Assembly: GCA_021847105.1 (NCBI GenBank)
Contig: JAJZUT010000027.1
Location: 1 to 38,591 of the forward strand
Direction of reading: 5' to 3'
Source: Pseudomonadota bacterium
GTDB taxonomy: Bacteria > Pseudomonadota > Gammaproteobacteria > Steroidobacterales > Steroidobacteraceae
Length of the DNA: 38,591 bases
Shown: positions 14,367 through 23,338 of the stretch, in pieces
Numbering within the stretch: the stretch's first letter is position 1
How the letters are laid out: each line of letters begins with the position of its first letter
Notes under the pieces: model-generated
Told to the model about the DNA's origin: nothing
The model's database searches: none
What the model saw: the letters and a program-made list of their open reading frames with translations, nothing else
Translations under genes and position numbers: made by a program

Positions 14367-16955
14367 ATGCTGCGCCGATTGGGAACCGTCCTGCTGCTGA
14401 GCCTGCTGATCGTGCCCGGGCACTGCCCGGCCGCCGCCAACACCACCCTGCATCTGAGCGTGACCCGCAGCGGTTACCTCGAGGCCCCAGGGGTGAGCGT
14501 GATGCTCTACGATGACACCTACAGTCCCGTCTTCTTCGATCAGAAGGACGCGGCCCTGCAGATCATCCTGCACGGCCATCGCGTCGCCACCAACGGCAGC
14601 GTGCGTCTGTTGCCGACGCCACAGCAATGGGACGCCATTCCGCACCTCATTGGCCATCGGGCCGACCGGGCGCGCGATCGGCTGAGCGCCCGGCTCTCCT
14701 ATCCGGCCTATCACCTGCACTACCAGCTGCTCGTCACGGCGGAGCCCGGAGGCTTCCGGGTCAGCGTCAACCTCGCCAAGCCGCTGCCGAAAGCACTGCT
14801 CGGCCGGGCCGGGTTCAATCTGGAGTTTCTACCCTCGCGCTACGTGGACAAGGCCTACGCGCTCGACGGCAAGGTGTTTGGCGTGCTGCCGCGTTATCCC
14901 GAGGACCGGATGATCAGAGCGCCGACACGCCTGGGCTACCCCGGTGAACCGTGGTATGTCAGGCAATGGCACCGCGCGCTCGGCCACATGGAACCGCTAC
15001 CGATTGCACGGGGCCAGCACATCACGCTCGCCGTGAACGACCCTCTAGATCGCATCAGCATTCGCTCGGGGAGCGGTCCGCTGCTCCTGTACGACGGTCG
15101 CGACGTGGCACAGAACGGCTGGTACGTAGTGCGCACGCTGATCCCGGCCGGCAAGACGCACGACGCGGTGGTCTGGCACATCCATCCGAACTACCTCCCC
15201 GGCTGGGTCCGCCCACCGATGATCGCGCACAGCCAAGTCGGCTACGCGGCGCAGTTCCGCAAAGTCGCCGTCATCGAACTCGACCGGCGCTTCCACGGCC
15301 CACGGCACGCAACGCTGCTCAGGCTCGGCAGCGACGGCCGCTACCGCGCGGTGTTCCGCGCGGCGCTGTCAAAGCCCATGCGCTGGCTGCGCTACGCGTA
15401 CGTGAAATTCAATTTCACGGCCGTGACGACCCCGGGTCTCTATGCCATCGAGTACGCCGGCACGCGCAGCGCGGTCTTCCCGATCGCCCGCAATGTCTAC
15501 GGCCACACCTGGCAGAGCTCGCTCGACGGCTTTCTCGCCGAACAGATGGATCACGTCTCGGTGCGCGACGCCTATCACCTGTGGCACGGCGTGGCGCACC
15601 GGGACGATGCGCGCCAGGCGCCGCCCGATCTCAGTCACTTCGACGGCTACTGGATGGGTCCGCACACCGACTCGCCCTACCGGCCCGGCGAGCACATTCC
15701 GGGACTGAACGTCGGCGGCTGGTTCGATGCCGGCGACTTTGACAACGATGCCTTCGGTCAGTACGGCACCCTCCTCAATCTGGCCACCACCTACAACACG
15801 TTCCATCCACAGTGGGACGCGCTCGCGGTGAATGAGGCGGCACGCCGCGTCGTCATGCACCGGCCCGATGGCGTACCGGACCTCGTCGAGCAGGTCGCGC
15901 ACGGCGTGCTGCAGACGCTGGCGCAGATTCACGCGGTCGGTCATCCGTTCACCGGCATCCAGTCGCCCTACCTGCAGGGCTACACCTTCATCGGCGATGC
16001 GGCCTCGCAGACCGACGGGCGGGTCTACGACCCGAAGCTCGGGCGCAATCAGCTGCAAGGCGATGCCTCCGGCCGGCCGGATGACCGATGGGCCTGGACG
16101 ATGACCTCCCCGAGGATGCAATTCGGCGCCGCCGCAGCGCTAGCGGCCGCCTCTCGCACGCTGCGGGGCTGGAACGACGCACTCGCGGCCCGGTGCCTGC
16201 AGGCCGCCGAGCGGCTGTGGCATCAGGCGCAGGCCGAGCCGCACCGCAGGCCCTTGCGCGCCGACCGGGAAGGCTCGGGGGGGTTCCGCGAACGGGGCCT
16301 GAATCCGCCGCAATGGACTGCGGCGCTCGAGCTGACCCTCGCGACTCACGGCGACCCGACCTATCGCAAGGCGCTGCAGAGGATGCTGCCGGCGATGCTG
16401 GGGCACATTGGTGCCGGTGGCTGGGAAGCCGTGCAGGCGCTGGCGTACCTCGATGCCACCGAGCGAGCCCATCTGAAGGCCGCCGTGCGCGCCTATCTGC
16501 CGCGCCTGAACCGCCGGCTGGCCGCCACACCGTTCGGCGTGCCCCCCTCGCTCGGCGCTTGGGGCGGCTCGGCCCAGGTCGCGCAGTTCGGGGTCGAGAT
16601 GTACTTCCTGCACGAGGCCTATCCGGATCTGATCGGTTCGCGCGACACCCTACGGGCCGCCAATTACCTGCTCGGCACGCATCCGGTCTCGAGCGTCTCG
16701 TACATCTCCGCCATCGGCACCGACTCCAAACTCGTGGCGTACGGCAACAACCGCGCCGACAACACGTTCATTCCGGGCGGCATGATCCCCGGCTACATCG
16801 TCATCAAGCCGGACTTCCCCGAGTGCATCACGCACTTCGGCTTCCTCTGGTACGAGGACGAGTACACCGTCGATGCGGCGGCCACCTGGATCCTGGAGGC
16901 CAATGCGGCCAATGCCCTGGTCGAGGCACGCACGGCGGCGGGCCCGCGCCGCTGA
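14367..16955 (+). CDS. Secreted glycoside hydrolase family 9 protein, exo-glucosaminidase-like subgroup
   Basis: An 862-residue protein with a cleavable signal peptide (MLRRLGTVLLLSLLIVPGHC then PAAANT). The ATG at 14367 was chosen because it begins this signal and is preceded by GGGAG; upstream codons are not signal-like. An N-terminal beta-rich, CelD_N/Ig-like part is followed by the (alpha/alpha)6 catalytic domain. The GH9 motif WFDAGD is at 452-457 with Asp454/Asp457 as catalytic base candidates, and the acid is probably Glu832 in WYEDEYTVD near the C terminus. The block AYGNNRADNTFIPGGMIPG (about 791-809) is characteristic of the GH9 group containing exo-beta-D-glucosaminidases rather than endoglucanases with their TGFGxNPP motif. 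Chitosan oligosaccharides or beta-glucosides are thus likelier substrates than cellulose; this is inference. Confidence 0.85.
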   Translation: MLRRLGTVLLLSLLIVPGHCPAAANTTLHLSVTRSGYLEAPGVSVMLYDDTYSPVFFDQKDAALQIILHGHRVATNGSVRLLPTPQQWDAIPHLIGHRADRARDRLSARLSYPAYHLHYQLLVTAEPGGFRVSVNLAKPLPKALLGRAGFNLEFLPSRYVDKAYALDGKVFGVLPRYPEDRMIRAPTRLGYPGEPWYVRQWHRALGHMEPLPIARGQHITLAVNDPLDRISIRSGSGPLLLYDGRDVAQNGWYVVRTLIPAGKTHDAVVWHIHPNYLPGWVRPPMIAHSQVGYAAQFRKVAVIELDRRFHGPRHATLLRLGSDGRYRAVFRAALSKPMRWLRYAYVKFNFTAVTTPGLYAIEYAGTRSAVFPIARNVYGHTWQSSLDGFLAEQMDHVSVRDAYHLWHGVAHRDDARQAPPDLSHFDGYWMGPHTDSPYRPGEHIPGLNVGGWFDAGDFDNDAFGQYGTLLNLATTYNTFHPQWDALAVNEAARRVVMHRPDGVPDLVEQVAHGVLQTLAQIHAVGHPFTGIQSPYLQGYTFIGDAASQTDGRVYDPKLGRNQLQGDASGRPDDRWAWTMTSPRMQFGAAAALAAASRTLRGWNDALAARCLQAAERLWHQAQAEPHRRPLRADREGSGGFRERGLNPPQWTAALELTLATHGDPTYRKALQRMLPAMLGHIGAGGWEAVQALAYLDATERAHLKAAVRAYLPRLNRRLAATPFGVPPSLGAWGGSAQVAQFGVEMYFLHEAYPDLIGSRDTLRAANYLLGTHPVSSVSYISAIGTDSKLVAYGNNRADNTFIPGGMIPGYIVIKPDFPECITHFGFLWYEDEYTVDAAATWILEANAANALVEARTAAGPRR

Positions 16956-16961
16956 GCACCC

Positions 16962-16981
16962 GGCCGGCGATCGTCGCGGCC
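16962..16981. terminator. Possible shared hairpin between convergent genes
   Basis: GGCCGGCGA and TCGCGGCC pair with one bulged base around a three-base loop in the 28 bp between the convergent GH9 and RibD-C genes. No T-run accompanies it. It could act on both strands, but evidence is weak. Confidence 0.25.
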
Positions 16982-16983
16982 GC

Positions 16984-17688
16984 TCAGCCGCCGACGGTGT
17001 TCTCGAGCCGGTAGCGCAGCCACACGGCCCCGTCCTCGAGCACCTCGCAGCTCGCCAGCTGCATCCCGCTCAACGGTGCGCGCTGCTCGGCCGCCGCCGC
17101 CGGCGAATCAAACACGCTGGGCGCGCCCTGCGCGCCATCGATCGCCGGACAGATCGCCACGCTGATCTCATCGATGAGTCCGGCGCGCAGGAACGCGCCG
17201 TTGACGTGGCCGCCGCCCTCGATGAGCAAACGCTTGATGCCGAGCTCACGGCCGAGGAGCTCCAGCAGCACCTGGAGATCGAGCGTGTGCTCACCGGCGA
17301 AGCAATACGACACCCCGTCGCGGCGCAACCCCTCCAGGTGCGCATCCGTGACCGCTGTGCCGAGCACCGCGACGATCGGATCGCCGCCGATGTCTGCGCG
17401 GCCCCAGGCGATCTTGCCGTGCACATCGAGCACGACCCCGTACGCGGCCGCATCGCGCCGCGCCAGCCACGGCTCGCGTGGGTAGCGCCGCTCGCTTTGC
17501 GCCGGGTAGGCACTCGCCTTGGCGAATTCCTGTCCCGTCACCCGGCCGATGAGCCACGCATCGCCGGCGAGACGCTCATGCAGCCGCTCAAACAGAGCGC
17601 CCCCATCGCGCCGCTGTGGCCGCCAGCGGCTGTGCAGGATGCGGCCATCCACGCTCGCGACCATGTGGCAGATGACATAGGGTTTCAT
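16984..17688 (-). CDS. RibD C-terminal/dihydrofolate-reductase-family reductase
   Basis: A 234-residue stand-alone protein of the RibD C-terminal (bifunctional deaminase-reductase) fold, which reduces pteridine- or pyrimidine-like substrates with NADPH. It begins MKPYVICHMVASVDGRI, the usual M-S-x-D-G-R motif, and contains GDAWLIGRVTGQEF (about 43-56), the NADPH-site pattern RLLIEGGGHVNGAFLRAGLIDE (about 170-190) and the C-terminal SVAICPAIDG. The ATG at 17688 has a perfect AGGAGG 10 bp upstream; a longer frame from 17754 is rejected on that ground. No riboflavin genes are nearby, so it is more likely an orphan reductase than part of flavin synthesis. It is divergent from the LemA-like gene. 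Confidence 0.88.
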   Translation of the reverse strand: MKPYVICHMVASVDGRILHSRWRPQRRDGGALFERLHERLAGDAWLIGRVTGQEFAKASAYPAQSERRYPREPWLARRDAAAYGVVLDVHGKIAWGRADIGGDPIVAVLGTAVTDAHLEGLRRDGVSYCFAGEHTLDLQVLLELLGRELGIKRLLIEGGGHVNGAFLRAGLIDEISVAICPAIDGAQGAPSVFDSPAAAAEQRAPLSGMQLASCEVLEDGAVWLRYRLENTVGG

Positions 17689-17902
17689 GGTCGGGAAGCC
17701 TCCTGAGAGCGCGCCGCCGCGCCGGGTCCGCGCATTTAATCCGCGCCGCCGCACCGGCGCAACGGCTCCGGCGACACCGCTACGGCGGCAATAATGTTAG
17801 CGCGCGCACACTTCTGCACCGGCGCACTGGCGCCGCTCGCTCAAGGCTCGTAAGAGTGCTCGGACATCGGTCCGCACACATCGGAGCACGCGGGATCTGC
17901 CC

Positions 17903-18481
17903 ATGATCGGTGTCACAGTATTCACCGCCATGACGATACTGCTTGCCGGTTACGCCCTCGCGCTGTACCGGGGGCTGTTGCGTGCCGAGCGCCAGCTGCA
18001 CCGTGCCTGGTCGCATCTGGAATTCGCCTGGGCGCGGCGGGATGGGGAGATCACCCGACTCATCGAGCTGTGCGCACCGGACTTGGCGACGCACAGCGAG
18101 ACATTCGAGCGACTGAAGCGCGCGCGCGAAGCGCTGCAGCGCGCACGGGAGCAGCAGGACGTGCTCGCCGTCAACGCTGCCGAGGACCTGCTGCGCAGCG
18201 CCCTCGCAGCGCTGTATCCGATTGCCACCCGGCACGTGCACGTGCATCCCCAGGGCGATGCGCTGCTGCGCGCGCTGCGCTTTCGGGTGCGGGCGCACGA
18301 ACGGGCGATCGCCGCTCACGGGGAGCGCTACAACGCAGCAGCCGAGGCGCTCAATGCGCGCATCGACCTGCTGCCCGATGCGCTCATCGCCGGTCTGTGC
18401 CACCTCGCCCCCGCGGCCCGGGTGGAGCTCAGCGCCGCCGGGGGCGCGGACAGCGACCTCGGCCTCGCCTGCGGGAAATGA
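17903..18481 (+). CDS. LemA-like membrane-anchored protein
   Basis: A 192-residue protein with one N-terminal membrane segment (about 3-23, VTVFTAMTILLAGYALALY) and a long helical region matching LemA: RAWSHLEFAWARRDGEITRLIEL in place of the usual NAWSQIDVQLKRRYDLIPNLV, a middle helix with REALQRAREQQDV, then AALYPIATRH, and RVRAHERAIAAHGERYNAAAEALNARIDLLPDALIA matching the E-x-x-I-x-x-x-R-x-x-Y-N-x-x-V-x-x-x-N pattern. LemA proteins are anchored in the inner membrane with a helical bundle outside; their function is not known. Sequence is more divergent than usual. An EAL gene follows 98 bp downstream on the same strand. Confidence 0.75.
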   Translation: MIGVTVFTAMTILLAGYALALYRGLLRAERQLHRAWSHLEFAWARRDGEITRLIELCAPDLATHSETFERLKRAREALQRAREQQDVLAVNAAEDLLRSALAALYPIATRHVHVHPQGDALLRALRFRVRAHERAIAAHGERYNAAAEALNARIDLLPDALIAGLCHLAPAARVELSAAGGADSDLGLACGK

Positions 18482-18579
18482 CCGTCGGCGACTCTGATGC
18501 CATGGCGTGCTACCACCGCCTCAAGCCGCGGCACCGTCGCGCCGATAACCTGCTGCGATTGTCGTCCTAGGATCCTGCC

Positions 18580-19389
18580 ATGCCCCGTGCTGAAAATCCC
18601 GTCGGCTGCCGAAGGTGCCGTGAACCGGGCATCGCCCCCGAGTTCACCATGGCCTTCCAGCCCATCGTCGACTGCGAGACCGGCACGGTGTTCGCGCACG
18701 AGGCGCTGGTACGCCCGCTGAGCGGCAGCGGCGGCGCGCAGGCGGTCTTGAGCACCATCACGGACGAGAACCGCTACGCATTCGATCAAGCCTGCCGGGT
18801 CAAGGCCATCACCCTCGCCGCGCAGCTGCGCATGCAGAGCCTGCTCAGCATCAACTTCCTGCCAAACGCGGTCTATCAGCCGGCCGCCTGCATCCGCGCC
18901 ACCCTCGAGGCGGCCGCGCGCAACGCCTTTCCGCTCGAGCAGATCGTGTTCGAGGTCACCGAGGACGAGCGCTCGCGCGATGCGCAGCACCTGATGGCGA
19001 TCTTCGCCGAGTACCGCCGCCATGGCATGCGCACGGCGATCGATGATTTTGGCGCCGGCCACTCGGGGCTCAACCTGCTCGCGCAGTTCCAGCCGGATAT
19101 CGTCAAGATCGACATGGCGCTCACTCGCAACATCCACACCGATCGCGTGCGCCGCGTCATCACCCGCTCGATCGCCCAGATGTGCAGCCAACTCGGCATC
19201 ACGGTGATCGCCGAGGGCATTGAATCGCTGCCGGAGGCGCTGTGCCTGCGCGAGCTCGGCATCCGATTGTTGCAGGGATATTACTTCGCGCAACCGCAAG
19301 TCGAGAGGCTGCCGCCGGTCGCCCCCGCGGCGCTGAGCGCAGTGCACATGCACTTCGAGCCGCATCTGCTCGAGCGCGCCGCGCTCTGA
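18580..19389 (+). CDS. Stand-alone EAL-domain cyclic-di-GMP phosphodiesterase
   Basis: A 269-residue protein consisting of one EAL domain with a 20-residue N-terminal extension containing C-x-x-C (Cys10, Cys13). All residues expected for an active phosphodiesterase are present: E41 in EALVRP, N92 in SINFLP, E125 in FEVTE, the D155-D156 pair in IDDFGAGHSG, K176 in IVKID, E212 in AEGIE and Q232 in LQGYYFAQP. It should hydrolyse c-di-GMP to pGpG in the cytoplasm and thereby favour motility over biofilm. No GGDEF, PAS or membrane part is present, so control would be by expression, by partner or by the short Cys-containing tail. A good AGGA precedes the ATG; co-transcription with the LemA-like gene is possible. 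Confidence 0.92.
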   Translation: MPRAENPVGCRRCREPGIAPEFTMAFQPIVDCETGTVFAHEALVRPLSGSGGAQAVLSTITDENRYAFDQACRVKAITLAAQLRMQSLLSINFLPNAVYQPAACIRATLEAAARNAFPLEQIVFEVTEDERSRDAQHLMAIFAEYRRHGMRTAIDDFGAGHSGLNLLAQFQPDIVKIDMALTRNIHTDRVRRVITRSIAQMCSQLGITVIAEGIESLPEALCLRELGIRLLQGYYFAQPQVERLPPVAPAALSAVHMHFEPHLLERAAL

Positions 19390-19576
19390 ATTCCCCGCAC
19401 GCCCCCGCGCCGCGCGGCAAATAGCGTGCCGTGCGTCCCGTTGCGCGCACAGATCACCGCCTCGCAGTCACGGCCTGGCGCATTCCATCCGCTCGCACCG
19501 TCGCGCCGACGCGGATCCGCGCCCGCCGCCGCGGCGCTCTGTCCTGAACAGGCTTCCACCGACTACTTCACATTTC

Positions 19577-19606
19577 TTGCGCTCTCGTTTGCGCCTCTGC
19601 TATAAA
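19577..19606 (+). promoter_or_regulatory. Candidate promoter for the S53 protease gene
   Basis: TTGCGC (19577-19582) and TATAAA (19601-19606) are 18 bp apart; the -10 box matches well, the -35 box only in part. A start site near 19613 would give a leader of about 200 bases. The stretch before it (19390-19576) contains no gene that I can support. Confidence 0.45.
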
Positions 19607-19722
19607 CCCAGACAAAGACCAAGACAAACGAGGTCGACCAAGGCAAGGCAGGCGCTCCGGCGAACGCTTTGCCGCCGCAGCATTGGTCCAGGCGAACCGC
19701 ACTCAACAATCCAACATGAGGG

Positions 19723-19789
19723 GGATCCGTCCGCGGATCCATTGTGCGACGCCGCGCCCGCCGCGCCGGCGCTACGGGTCAGCGTCGCA
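19723..19789 (+). promoter_or_regulatory. Structured 5' leader of the S53 protease mRNA
   Basis: Two hairpins can form in the leader. GGATCCG / CGGATCC (19723-19729 and 19734-19740) has a seven-bp stem and four-base loop. TGCGACGC / GCGTCGCA (19745-19752 and 19782-19789) has an eight-bp stem around a very GC-rich loop. The second ends 23 bases before the ATG, near the ribosome-binding site GGGAG at about 19801. A regulatory role is inferred from arrangement; no known riboswitch class was recognised. Confidence 0.4.
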
Positions 19790-19812
19790 TTCACCCACCA
19801 GGGAGTATTCAA

Positions 19813-21843
19813 ATGCTTGGCAGAAGAACCCTAACGCGCATCACGCTGTCATCGCTGTGCGCCATCGCCGCTGCAGGCTCGCTGCCCGCAACGGCTCTTG
19901 CCCATTCGGACCACCGACTCAGCCAGAGTTCGCAGAGTGCGGGCACGACCCCGCCGGCCACACAGATCACCACCTCCGTCATCCTCAACGTGACGCATCC
20001 GAACGCGCTGCAGCGCTTCGTGCTCTCAACCGTCACTCCCGGGGATCCGAACTATCATCAATTTCTGAGCGTTGATCAGTTCCGTGATCGCTTCGCGCCC
20101 TCGGAGCGGCAGATCCACCAGCTCGTCACTTATCTGCACTCCTACGGCATCACGGTCGACAAGATCTACCGCGACCACCTCGACCTCACGGTCACCGGTA
20201 CGGCCGCCGAGCTCACCGCCGCACTGTCCACCTCGCTGCACGATTACACGCGCGGCAACCAGCACTTCCATCGGCCCGACGGCAACGTCACCCTTCCCGG
20301 CAACCTCGGGCAGATGGTGCTCTCGGTGCCGGGCCTGAACAACGAGCCGGCGAGCTTCCGCCCGATGATCGCACGCCTCGGTCACGGTGCGTACGCCAAG
20401 ATCGCCCCACCGGCGGTGCAGTGGCCGCACAACGGCACCGCGACCGGCATGCCCGGGAATTACACCGTGGGCGATGTGGCCAATTTCTACAACATCAATC
20501 CGCTCTATCACGAGGGCATCACGGGCCGCGGGCAGACCATCGGCATCATGACGCTCGCGAATTTCAACCGCGCGGATGCCTATGCCTACTGGAAGGACAT
20601 CGGTCTGCGGGTACGCCCCGGCCGCATCCGCAAGATCATGGTCGACGGCGGCACGCCGGTGGCGGCGAACGTGGGCGACGATGAGACCTCGCTCGATGTC
20701 GAGCAGTCGGGCGGTATCGCACCCGATGCCAACATTCGCGTGTACATCGCCGCGAACACCAACCAGGGCTTCCTCGACCTGTTCTACTCGGCCGTCTCGG
20801 ACAACATCGCCGGCAGCGTGTCGATCAGCTGGGGCGAACCGGAGGAGCTGTACTTCGCCGCGCTGAACAACGGCGTCGACTACACCGGACAGCTGCAGTC
20901 GATGAATCAGGCGCTGCTCGAAGGCGCCGCCCAAGGACAGTCGTTCTTCGCCGCTGCGGGCGATGCCGGCGCGTATGACATCAACAACTCGCAGATCGCT
21001 GCCGTGCCGGACTTCTCCGAGCAGCTCTCGGTGGATGCGCCGGCGAGTGACCCGTTCATCACCGCCGCGGGCGGCACGATCATCAATACCGTGATCCCGG
21101 GGATCCCGAGCATGGGCTGCCCGGCGATTCCGATTCCGACCCAGGAGGTGTGGGGCTGGGATTATCTGCTGAAGTACTGGAGCGGCTGTCTCAGCATTCC
21201 GTCCTCCCAGGATGCCGACGGTGCACTCGATTTCGACGACGTGTTTCCAGTCGGTGGCGGCGGCGGGGTGAGCTCGTACTGGCCGCTGCCCTCGTATCAG
21301 AGCAACACCTTCGGCATTCAGCGCACGCAGCCGGGGCAGAGTCTGTACCAGTATCCGAACCCACCGAGCACCGCCGGTGGGGTGGACCTGATCGATTTGC
21401 CGGCGAACTTCCTCGGCCGCAACCTGCCGGATCTCGCGCTCAATGCCGATCCGGACACCGGTTACACGGTGGTGGACTGCACCGACTTCCCGGCACCGGC
21501 CAATGCGCAATGCGCGGCGAACGGCTTTGGCGGCACGAGCTTCGTGGCGCCGCAGCTGAACGGCATCACGGCCCTGATCGATCAGGCCGCCGGCGGGCGC
21601 GCCGGGTTGCTGAATCCGACGCTGTATGCGCTGCAGAACGAACTCGGCTACGGCCGCGGTTCTCCGTTCATCGACATCCGCGCGGGCAACAACTGGTTCT
21701 ACCACGGTGTGCCGGGCTACGACGACGGCTCGGGCCTCGGCTCGATCGACGTCGCACGGCTGGCGCTCATCTACATGTTCATGAATGGCGGCGACCAGGG
21801 CGACGGCAACGGCGATGGGGGCTGGGGACACCACCACCGCTGA
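19813..21843 (+). CDS. Secreted S53-family serine-carboxyl protease (pro-kumamolisin/sedolisin type)
   Basis: A 676-residue preproprotease. The signal peptide spans 1-30 with cleavage after ALA; the ATG at 19813 begins it. The pro-domain (about 45-190) matches the pro-kumamolisin activation domain: PNYHQFLSVDQFRDRFAP, then the loop HYxRGNQHFHRPDG-like segment. The mature S53 domain carries the full catalytic set: Glu291 and Asp295 in DDETSLDVEQSGG, oxyanion Asp384 in AAGDAGAYD, and nucleophile Ser576 in GFGGTSFVAPQLNG. A C-terminal calcium site is suggested by FIDIRAGNNW and GYDDGSGLGSIDV. The tail is Gly/Asp-rich and ends WGHHHR. Such enzymes work at acid pH and digest proteins outside the cell. 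A strong terminator follows. Confidence 0.94.
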   Translation: MLGRRTLTRITLSSLCAIAAAGSLPATALAHSDHRLSQSSQSAGTTPPATQITTSVILNVTHPNALQRFVLSTVTPGDPNYHQFLSVDQFRDRFAPSERQIHQLVTYLHSYGITVDKIYRDHLDLTVTGTAAELTAALSTSLHDYTRGNQHFHRPDGNVTLPGNLGQMVLSVPGLNNEPASFRPMIARLGHGAYAKIAPPAVQWPHNGTATGMPGNYTVGDVANFYNINPLYHEGITGRGQTIGIMTLANFNRADAYAYWKDIGLRVRPGRIRKIMVDGGTPVAANVGDDETSLDVEQSGGIAPDANIRVYIAANTNQGFLDLFYSAVSDNIAGSVSISWGEPEELYFAALNNGVDYTGQLQSMNQALLEGAAQGQSFFAAAGDAGAYDINNSQIAAVPDFSEQLSVDAPASDPFITAAGGTIINTVIPGIPSMGCPAIPIPTQEVWGWDYLLKYWSGCLSIPSSQDADGALDFDDVFPVGGGGGVSSYWPLPSYQSNTFGIQRTQPGQSLYQYPNPPSTAGGVDLIDLPANFLGRNLPDLALNADPDTGYTVVDCTDFPAPANAQCAANGFGGTSFVAPQLNGITALIDQAAGGRAGLLNPTLYALQNELGYGRGSPFIDIRAGNNWFYHGVPGYDDGSGLGSIDVARLALIYMFMNGGDQGDGNGDGGWGHHHR

Positions 21844-21868
21844 GTGACGCGCAGCCCGTCTGAAGCAA

Positions 21869-21902
21869 GCCTCTTCCCGCGCAAGCGGGAAGAGGCTTTT
21901 CT
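21869..21902 (+). terminator. Rho-independent terminator after the S53 gene
   Basis: A perfect 12-bp stem (GCCTCTTCCCGC / GCGGGAAGAGGC) with loop GCAA, 21869-21896, is followed directly by TTTTCT. It lies 25 bp after the stop codon. This is the clearest intrinsic terminator in the window. Confidence 0.92.
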
Positions 21903-22117
21903 GTGTGTGCGGTGTGCAAGCGCCAGGATCGCGGGCAGATCCGTGCGGGCAAAGGACATCCCGTCGGCAACTGCCGAGGCGCACAGGGAGTCCCCGCACT
22001 GCGACCTGAGTGACCCCGGAACTGCCCCTGCACCTGAGAGTGCACCGGGGCGAGCGCACTTGCTAGACTCACGGCTCGATTGATCGGCCCGCGCGCCGGG
22101 CACGAGGAGTCGGTTCG

Positions 22118-23308
22118 ATGAGCAATGTCGCGATCCTCGTCGCCTCGCTGTTCCTGCTGATCGCGTTTGCGGTCGAGCGGCTGGATCGGGCCTCGGGACT
22201 GCCCTCGGTGATCGTGATGATCGCCCTCGGCCTGCTCGCCAGACCGGTGCTTGATGCGCTTGGCATTCTGGTCAACGGGATCAGCACGCTGATGCCCGTG
22301 GCCGGCGTCATCGCCCTGGTGCTGATCGTGCTCGAGGGTGCGCTCGACATCGAGCTGAAGCGCGAGCGGCTGCGGCTCGCGTTCACCGCCTTCGCGCTGG
22401 CGGCCGGGGCGCTGCTCGTGTACGGGGCGGCGTTCGCCGCGATCGCCGTGCGGCTGCTCTCACTCACCTACCTGCAGGGCGCGATTCTTGCCACCCCGTT
22501 CGCGCTGATCAGCAGCTCCATCGCCATTCCGGCGAGTCGCCGCCTCGCGCAACAGGCGCGCGAGTTCATCGTGTACGAAAGCTCCGTATCGGACATTCTC
22601 GGGGTACTGGTGTTCTTCGCGCTGGTGCACTCCAACGCCAGCGTGCGGGGCTTTCTGACCGCGCTCGCCGGCGGCGGCGTGCTGTCGCTGCTGCTGGCGC
22701 TGGTGTGCTCCGTAGCGCTGGTGTTCATCTCCACCCGCGCCACCGCGCACGTGCGCTACGTGCCACTGCTCGCCGGTCTGTTCGCGCTCTACGCCGCCGG
22801 GGAGCTGATGCACCTCTCGCCGCTGATCATGGTGCTGCTGTTCGGGCTGATGCTGAACAATCGCGAAGTGCTGGCACGCGTGCCGGGACTCGCGGGCGTG
22901 GCGGAGCGGATTGCGCCGCAAACCATCGCCGAGTTCAAGGTACTGGTGCAGGAGCTGACCTTCGCCGTGCGCGGGTTCTTTTTCTTCCTGCTCGGCTATT
23001 CGACCCATCTGAGCGACTTCGGCTCGGTGCGCGCTTGGGCGGCCGCGGCCCTCATTCTGGCGGTCATTTATGGCGGACGCTTCCTGATGCTGCGACCCCT
23101 CGGCCGCACCCTTGCCACTGCAATCACATGGATTGCCCCGCGCGGGCTGATCACGGTCGTGCTCTACCTCGATGCGCGCGGCGTGCTCGCCGTGCCGACC
23201 TATCTGGACGGCACAGTCCTGCTCGTGGTCTTTCTCTCCGCCGCCGCGCTGGCTCTGTCGCGCGGACCGAGCGAGCCCCCGCGACCTGCAGCCGCGGCCG
23301 AACCCTGA
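22118..23308 (+). CDS. Cation:proton antiporter (CPA superfamily)
   Basis: A 396-residue inner-membrane protein with about 11-12 hydrophobic segments, matching the Na+/H+ exchanger fold. Features are the first helix preceded by few charges (MSNVAILVASLFLLIAFAVERL in part), the charged loop after helix 4 (GALDIELKRERLR), and the core motif ATPFALISSSIAIPASRRL with VYESSVSDILGVLVFFAL, whose Asp in SVSDILG is the likely ion-binding residue. The usual NhaP ending with a cytosolic regulatory domain is absent; the tail is short and Pro/Ala-rich. The ATG has GAGGAG upstream. Ion (Na+, K+) cannot be told from the sequence. Own transcript after the S53 terminator. Confidence 0.85.
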   Translation: MSNVAILVASLFLLIAFAVERLDRASGLPSVIVMIALGLLARPVLDALGILVNGISTLMPVAGVIALVLIVLEGALDIELKRERLRLAFTAFALAAGALLVYGAAFAAIAVRLLSLTYLQGAILATPFALISSSIAIPASRRLAQQAREFIVYESSVSDILGVLVFFALVHSNASVRGFLTALAGGGVLSLLLALVCSVALVFISTRATAHVRYVPLLAGLFALYAAGELMHLSPLIMVLLFGLMLNNREVLARVPGLAGVAERIAPQTIAEFKVLVQELTFAVRGFFFFLLGYSTHLSDFGSVRAWAAAALILAVIYGGRFLMLRPLGRTLATAITWIAPRGLITVVLYLDARGVLAVPTYLDGTVLLVVFLSAAALALSRGPSEPPRPAAAAEP

Positions 23309-23338
23309 AACGCCCCGGAGCCAGGCGCGCCGCTCGGC

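Noticed and set aside
20026..22059. Long minus-strand frame of 677 codons opposite the S53 gene
   Set aside because: Antisense shadow of a protease with its full catalytic set; the shadow has no start signal or family features.
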